64,000 bases of DNA, from positions 15,149 to 79,148 of the forward strand of contig NZ_AYYP01000072.1 in assembly GCF_001436215.1 (NCBI RefSeq), in the 5' to 3' direction. The notes below the pieces were generated by a model. It did no database searches and had not been told where the DNA came from. It saw only the letters and a program-made list of their open reading frames with translations. Both the position numbers and the translations under genes were made by a program. Source of the DNA: Ligilactobacillus agilis DSM 20509 (lineage in GTDB: Bacteria; Bacillota; Bacilli; Lactobacillales; Lactobacillaceae). This document shows positions 60,044 through 64,000 of the stretch, in pieces. The stretch's first letter is position 1; every line of letters begins with the position of its first letter.

Positions 60044-60688
60044 ATGTCACAACAAGCAAGCAACAAGCGTCCGATTATAATTGGGGTTACTGGGGGATCC
60101 GGTAGTGGTAAGACCAGTGTATCCAAGGCCATCTTTGAACAACTTCACGGCCACTCACTTTTGATGCTCCAAGAAGATTCTTACTACAAGGCGCAAGATG
60201 AAAAGCCATTTGAAGAAAGAACTAAGGTTAACTATGACCACCCAGATGCCTTCGATACTGATTTATTAATCGAACAAATTCATGAATTGCTAAACTGGAA
60301 GTCAATCGAAGTGCCCGTTTACGATTACGCAGCCCACACACGGAGTAAAGAGGTCATCAAGAAGGACCCTAAGGAAGTTATCATTGTCGAAGGGATTTTG
60401 GTCCTAAACGACCCCCGCTTACGGGACTTGATGGACATTAAAATCTTCGTAGATACCGATGACGATATTCGCATCATCCGCCGGATTCAACGCGACATCG
60501 AAGAACGGGGCCGGTCCTTACAATCCGTTATCGACCAATACTTGGCAACGGTTAAGCAAATGTACCACCAATTTATTGAACCAACTAAGCGCTATGCTGA
60601 CATCATCGTTCCTGAAGGGGGCGAAAACCAAGTGGCAATCGATTTGTTAGTCACTAAGGTACGCGATATTATTTCCAAAACTAATTAA
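60044..60688 (+). CDS. udk: Uridine kinase
   Basis: Udk phosphorylates uridine and cytidine with ATP or GTP in pyrimidine salvage. The 214-residue protein has the P-loop [14 protein letters not shown], the substrate loop EDSYYK and [17 protein letters not shown], and the lid [23 protein letters not shown] precedes the ATG. It lies between mltG and greA, the same order as in many lactobacilli, and is probably co-transcribed with both. Confidence 0.96.
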   Translation: MSQQASNKRPIIIGVTGGSGSGKTSVSKAIFEQLHGHSLLMLQEDSYYKAQDEKPFEERTKVNYDHPDAFDTDLLIEQIHELLNWKSIEVPVYDYAAHTRSKEVIKKDPKEVIIVEGILVLNDPRLRDLMDIKIFVDTDDDIRIIRRIQRDIEERGRSLQSVIDQYLATVKQMYHQFIEPTKRYADIIVPEGGENQVAIDLLVTKVRDIISKTN

Positions 60689-60700
60689 CGAGGTGTAACT

Positions 60701-61171
60701 ATGAGTGAAAAGACATTTCCAATGACTTTGGAAGGAAAAGAAAAGTTAGAAAAAGAATTAGAATACCTAAAGACAGAAAAGCGGGCTGAAATCATTAAAC
60801 GCATCCAGATTGCGCGTTCTTTCGGGGATTTATCTGAAAACTCCGAATACGAAGCAGCTAAGGACGAACAAGCCTTTGTTGAAGGCCGGGTTAAAGAAGT
60901 TGAAAACATGCTTAACCACGCCGAAATCATCGATAACGGTGCAATTGATGCTGACGAAGTAGCCGTTGGTAAGACGGTTACCTTCCAAGAAGATGATGAT
61001 GAACCAGAAACTTACCAAATCGTTGGGGCCGCTGAAGCAGATGTCTTTGCCGGTAAGATTTCTAACGAATCACCAATTGCCGCTGGTTTGATTGGCCACA
61101 AATTAGGCGAAACAGTTGCGATTGAAACACCCGGTGGGGTAATGAAAGTCAAGATTATTGACGTAAAATAA
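60701..61171 (+). CDS. greA: Transcription elongation factor GreA
   Basis: GreA rescues backtracked RNA polymerase by stimulating cleavage of the nascent RNA. The 156-residue protein has the N-terminal coiled coil ([21 protein letters not shown]) with the tip acidic residues in [16 protein letters not shown], and the C-terminal FKBP-like domain ([21 protein letters not shown]). GAGGTG precedes the ATG. It is the last gene of mltG-udk-greA. Confidence 0.97.
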   Translation: MSEKTFPMTLEGKEKLEKELEYLKTEKRAEIIKRIQIARSFGDLSENSEYEAAKDEQAFVEGRVKEVENMLNHAEIIDNGAIDADEVAVGKTVTFQEDDDEPETYQIVGAAEADVFAGKISNESPIAAGLIGHKLGETVAIETPGGVMKVKIIDVK

Positions 61172-61177
61172 ACTTGT

Positions 61178-61215
61178 TAAGCAGGCAAGGCGATTTGGCT
61201 TTGCCTGCTTTTGTT
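61178..61215 (+). terminator. Terminator after greA
   Basis: AAGCAGGCAA and TTGCCTGCTT, with inner GC pairs, are followed by TTG-rich sequence that already belongs to the next promoter. Confidence 0.8.
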
Positions 61216-61222
61216 GTATAAT
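61194..61222 (+). promoter_or_regulatory. Promoter of the nitroreductase gene
   Basis: TTTGGC and a perfect TATAAT are separated by 17 bases (TTGGCT at 16). It overlaps the greA terminator. Confidence 0.6.
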
Positions 61223-61253
61223 TAACTTATCTTTTATTAGTGAAGGTGATTTG

Positions 61254-62015
61254 ATGGAATTAAATGAAACCCTAAAAAAACAGCTAGACCACCGGACCAT
61301 CCGGGCCTTTAAGGAACAAATCCTAAGCCAAGAACAGCTAGTAACCTTGTTAGAAGTGGCACGCCATACTTCAACGAGCATGTTTATGCAGGGCTTTTCG
61401 GTAATGCACATTACTGATCCTAAAAAGCGGGCGGCTATCCGGAATATCTCGACTCAGCCTTACGTTGGGGCTAACGGGGACTTGTTTATTTTCATGGTTG
61501 ATTTATACCGCAATTACCAGATTAGAAAGCAAACGGGGCATGACGCAGGTAGGGTCCATACCACCGATATTTTTTTACAAGCCTATGAGGACACTGTACT
61601 CCTCGCCGTTCAAAATGTTTTAAACGCGGCTGAAAGTATGGGCTTAGGTGGGGTGATTTTAGGCTCAATCAATAACGACCCGGCCAAGTTAGTTGAAGTC
61701 TTGGACTTGCCTAAGTTAACCTACCCAGTTTTAGGCTTACAAGTTGGAGTCCCAGACCAAGCCCCCCAATTAAAACCACGTCTTCCCCTTGAGTTTATCG
61801 CCTTTGGCAATGACTACCCCAAGGACTTTAAGGCAAGCGACCTCAAGGATTATGATGAAGTCGTTCAAACTTACTACGACTTGCGCGATGCCAACCGGCG
61901 GATAGATTCCTTTACTAACCAGGTTATTGGACCGAAGTTAAGCGTAGCATCTAAGAAACGTGACGAGCAAGTTAAGGTTTTAAAGGCCCAGGGCTTGTGT
62001 CTAGATTTTAACTAA
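61254..62015 (+). CDS. NAD(P)H-dependent nitroreductase (NfsA/FRP type)
   Basis: The 253-residue flavoprotein is of the oxygen-insensitive NfsA/FRP group: HRTIRAFKEQILSQEQL at the N-terminus (FMN phosphate contact), SSTSM-like ARHTSTSMFMQGFSVM, AAESMGLGGVILGSINNDP, and VLGLQVGVPDQAPQLKPRLP. It reduces nitroaromatics, quinones or flavins with NADPH; the physiological role is probably flavin or redox homeostasis. The ATG at 61254 follows GAAGGTGA. Monocistronic. Confidence 0.9.
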   Translation: MELNETLKKQLDHRTIRAFKEQILSQEQLVTLLEVARHTSTSMFMQGFSVMHITDPKKRAAIRNISTQPYVGANGDLFIFMVDLYRNYQIRKQTGHDAGRVHTTDIFLQAYEDTVLLAVQNVLNAAESMGLGGVILGSINNDPAKLVEVLDLPKLTYPVLGLQVGVPDQAPQLKPRLPLEFIAFGNDYPKDFKASDLKDYDEVVQTYYDLRDANRRIDSFTNQVIGPKLSVASKKRDEQVKVLKAQGLCLDFN

Positions 62016-62019
62016 AAAA

Positions 62020-62095
62020 GTGCTAGCAATCAATGACGGACAAGATTGATTGCTAGCACTTTTTCTAGGTTTCAGCTGAAAAATTAGTTTTTTAC
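62020..62095 (+). repeat. Terminator repeat, copy 1 (left of the Rpn gene)
   Basis: A strong terminator (AGTGCTAGCAATCAAT with ATTGATTGCTAGCACT, then five T) ends the nitroreductase transcript. Its 45 bases from 62020 are identical to 63269-63313, and about 30 further bases remain similar. The two copies are direct repeats 1249 bases apart and bracket the Rpn gene. Confidence 0.9.
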
Positions 62096-62171
62096 TAACT
62101 TTGAATTTTATCTAGGTTGGATAGTAGGGATAATTTGTGCAGTAAAAAAGTTTGTCATTTTTTGAATTAAT

Positions 62172-62199
62172 TTGCTGTTCGTTTGCGTATATCTATAAT
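62172..62199 (+). promoter_or_regulatory. Promoter of the Rpn gene
   Basis: TTGCTG and TATAAT are separated by 16 bases and followed by GAAGGG. The region is homologous to that upstream of the fusion gene at 41362. Confidence 0.6.
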
Positions 62200-62254
62200 G
62201 AAGGGTAAATTATTCTCTTTGCCCTCCAAATTTTATATAATAAAGGAGAAGCAA

Positions 62255-63178
62255 ATGGTAAGTAAGCAAAAAATACGGCAAAAACTGGCCCGGGCCGACT
62301 TTACCGACGACGTCATGTTTGGCTTAGTCATGTCTCAGTTAGAAATCTGTCGTAAGTTCTTAAAGGCAGTCCTACCCCAACACGATTTTACCAAGCTTAA
62401 AATCGTTGACCAAAGCCACTTAAAAACTGACTATCTGTCTAAGGCGGGCCGCTTAGACATCCACTGTACCGACGCTTATGGCAACCAATTTGACATCGAG
62501 CTACAGATGACCAACGAGCATAACGTTGCCCAGCGGTCCAAGTATTATCACGCCTTGATGGCCAACCACATGCTGACGGCTGGTGAAGAATATCAAGCCT
62601 TAAAGGCGACCTACGTCATCTTCTTGTGTCCCGCCAGTTTCACCGACGCCGACCAGGCCATCACCCATTACGAAATAGTCTCAAGGCAAGGTAACCACCT
62701 AAATGATGGAACCCACACGCTGATTTTAAATGCCAGTGGGAATTGGGCAGGCGTCAGTGACGAACTCAAGGGCATTTTTCAGTTACTCTTAAGGCAACCG
62801 GCTTCGTTTGGAAAGTTGGGCCCACAAATTATGGACAAAATTGATGAGATTAAGCACAGCAAGATAGGAGGGCGCAAGTATATGGAATTAACAGGAGCAT
62901 TTTGGCAGGACGCTAGAGAAGCGGGTATCAAGATTGGTGAACGTCGTGGTAAAAAGGCCGGGATTAAGGAAGGGCGCAAAGAAGGACGTAAAGAGGGTCG
63001 CAAGCAAGGCCGTAGGGAAGGAACCGATGAAACCATCATCAAACTCATCCCCGACCTAGTGGCCCTGACCAATGATCGCCAAGCCGTCATCAATATCTTG
63101 ATGAAGAAGATGAATCTGAACCAAGCCCAAGCAGAGAGCTACTACAAGCGGGCGATGGAAAGGGAAAAACGGGACTAG
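62255..63178 (+). CDS. Rpn-family recombination-promoting nuclease / putative transposase
   Basis: The 307-residue protein is a complete Rpn (PD-(D/E)XK) member: ADFTDDVMFG, Asp68 in GRLDIHC, Glu82 and Gln84 in DIELQ, SKYYHALMANHML, and DGTHTLILNASGNW. After the nuclease domain comes a linker and tandem GRKEG repeats (about residues 240-260), then a helical tail. Rpn proteins cut DNA and promote RecA-independent recombination; variable repeated tails are usual in the family. The ATG at 62255 follows AAAGGAGAAG. It is the intact paralogue of the N-terminal part of the fusion at 41362 and lies between two copies of one terminator. Confidence 0.9.
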   Translation: MVSKQKIRQKLARADFTDDVMFGLVMSQLEICRKFLKAVLPQHDFTKLKIVDQSHLKTDYLSKAGRLDIHCTDAYGNQFDIELQMTNEHNVAQRSKYYHALMANHMLTAGEEYQALKATYVIFLCPASFTDADQAITHYEIVSRQGNHLNDGTHTLILNASGNWAGVSDELKGIFQLLLRQPASFGKLGPQIMDKIDEIKHSKIGGRKYMELTGAFWQDAREAGIKIGERRGKKAGIKEGRKEGRKEGRKQGRREGTDETIIKLIPDLVALTNDRQAVINILMKKMNLNQAQAESYYKRAMEREKRD

Positions 63179-63268
63179 TTTTTGCCTAATTATGAACTAA
63201 GGCTAATGATAGCGTCAGCAAGAAATAACATTTATAATGAGTATTGAAAAGTCTCATAAATAAAGAAA

Positions 63269-63344
63269 GTGCTAGCAATCAATGACGGACAAGATTGATT
63301 GCTAGCACTTTTTTAAGGCTTTAGCTGAAAAGTTAGCTTTTTTA
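63269..63344. repeat. Terminator repeat, copy 2 (right of the Rpn gene)
   Basis: The same hairpin as at 62020, followed by six T. On the minus strand it also stands just after the PBP stop codon, so it can end both transcripts. Confidence 0.9.
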
Positions 63345-63356
63345 GCCGTTATTTAA

Positions 63357-64000
63357 TTAAGGAGTCAAGGTTTCCTCGCTACCACTAGAGCTGGGGGTTA
63401 AACTGGCCTGACTTGAAGAAGCCTGGCTGCTGCTAGTAACACTGGTTTGACTAGTTTGGCTACTAAGCTGGCTGCTACTTGAGTTCAAACTGCTAGTGGC
63501 GTTAGAAGCACTGGCAGAGCTGAGTGAACTAGTTGCTGAGCTGGTGGTGGTGCTAGCAAAGCCTCCCAGGCGACTTGAACTTGACGCTGGGACGCTAAAG
63601 CTATCACTAGCATCGTCATCGTCTGCGGTTAGGTAGTAGTAAGTCTTACCGTTAATCACCTTAGTCGCAACGTCGCTAGGGCGGGCCCAGTCTTGGTTAG
63701 GCAGGCCCTGGGAGATGGCTTCGATTAGGTGGCGGTAAAATTCGATAGGTAACTGGCTTTGGGCCGAGGTTAGGTAGTGGTTAGGTTGGTAGGGGTTATC
63801 ATACCCCATCCAAACGGAAACCGAAAAGTTTTTGGTGTAACCATTAAACCACGCGTCCATTAAGGCGTCACTAGGAAAGTTAGTAGTGACATCCGCCGGG
63901 TAAGCGTTGGTTCCGGTCTTGCCCGCCTGGTAGAAGTTAGGGATGCTGGCAGCCCGACCAGTCCCAGCTCCTGAGTAAATAACATCTTTGAGCATGGCGG
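63357..64000 (-). CDS. Class A penicillin-binding protein, C-terminal part (partial)
   Basis: The frame is open at the right edge, so only the last 214 residues are visible. They contain the transpeptidase KTG box (AGKTGTNAYP), the following DAWFNGYTKNFSVSVWMGYD strand and a PBP1A-type ending. After about residue 125 comes an acidic patch (TADDDDASDS) and a long Ser/Thr/Ala/Gln-rich tail, which is extracellular and probably disordered. Class A PBPs polymerise and cross-link peptidoglycan. The start and the glycosyltransferase domain lie outside the window. It is convergent with the Rpn gene. Confidence 0.9.
   Translation of the reverse strand, partial: AMLKDVIYSGAGTGRAASIPNFYQAGKTGTNAYPADVTTNFPSDALMDAWFNGYTKNFSVSVWMGYDNPYQPNHYLTSAQSQLPIEFYRHLIEAISQGLPNQDWARPSDVATKVINGKTYYYLTADDDDASDSFSVPASSSSRLGGFASTTTSSATSSLSSASASNATSSLNSSSSQLSSQTSQTSVTSSSQASSSQASLTPSSSGSEETLTP

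Noticed and set aside
62900-63030. Possible CRISPR-like array in the repeated region of the second Rpn gene
   Set aside because: The repeats are about 12 bases, contiguous and in coding frame, with no spacers. No CRISPR array or cas gene was found anywhere in the window.
62779-63093. 104-codon minus-strand ORF opposite the Rpn repeats
   Set aside because: Its Arg/Pro/Ser-Leu repeats are only the antisense of the GRKEG repeat DNA.

Overview
The window looks like the chromosome of a low-to-mid-GC lactic acid bacterium of the family Lactobacillaceae. Support comes from the housekeeping genes (pepN, rexAB-type addBA, ezrA, bioY, fRMsr, two T-box operons), strong AGGAGG-type ribosome binding sites, sigma-A promoters and many intrinsic terminators. 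The D-Ala ligase carries Phe where Ala-Ala ligases carry Tyr, so the organism probably builds D-Ala-D-Lac peptidoglycan. That would make it an intrinsically vancomycin-resistant lactobacillus and not a member of the L. delbrueckii group (inference). No rRNA or tRNA gene was seen.

Layout. 1-8.4 kb: partial esterase, EamA transporter, small-molecule kinase-like gene, ddl, an unknown 388-residue protein, tpx, and pepN on the minus strand. 8.5-12.6 kb: a TnpB-only IS200/IS605-type element directly in front of (and possibly splitting) the shikimate kinase gene, then a membrane GDPD and the DNA glycosylase tag. 13-19.5 kb, mostly minus: usp, a small membrane gene, 6S (Lacto-usp) RNA, rarA, yueI, rpsD with its leader RNA and an fRMsr gene. 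One plus-strand gene in this stretch encodes a degenerate GshF-like protein. 19.6-27.2 kb, plus: ezrA, an ArsC-type phosphatase, iscS-thiI and valS under a T-box. 27.2-28.5 kb, minus: CHY zinc finger gene, bioY and a small gene behind a hairpin that contains its ribosome binding site. 28.6-40.7 kb: a recombination/repair operon, sbcD-sbcC-addB-addA.

40.7-48.9 kb is an AT-richer accessory island. It holds gene debris (the C-terminus of an SNF2 helicase, a RhuM fragment), an Rpn-family nuclease joined in frame to the C-terminal part of a CBASS CD-NTase (SMODS region plus AGS-C sensor), a replication-like module (two related helix-turn-helix proteins and a DnaB-type ATPase), a DUF1659/DUF2922 small-gene cassette and a CPCC-family gene. 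No integrase or transposase is visible in it.

48.9-51.5 kb, minus: a polar amino acid ABC transporter, probably for cystine. Its promoter is followed by a 40-codon leader rich in Cys codons and then a terminator whose sequence also pairs with the leader, which is the arrangement of a cysteine attenuator. 51.6-61.2 kb: a small ORF, an MFS transporter, a TrmH-type methyltransferase, an HD protein, an HxlR regulator, T-box-pheS-pheT and mltG-udk-greA. 61.2-64 kb: a nitroreductase, a second complete Rpn gene bracketed by two near-identical terminators, and the C-terminus of a class A PBP running off the right edge.

The two items most worth following are the Rpn/CD-NTase fusion and the Cys-codon leader upstream of the ABC transporter. 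All calls were made by eye, without database searches.
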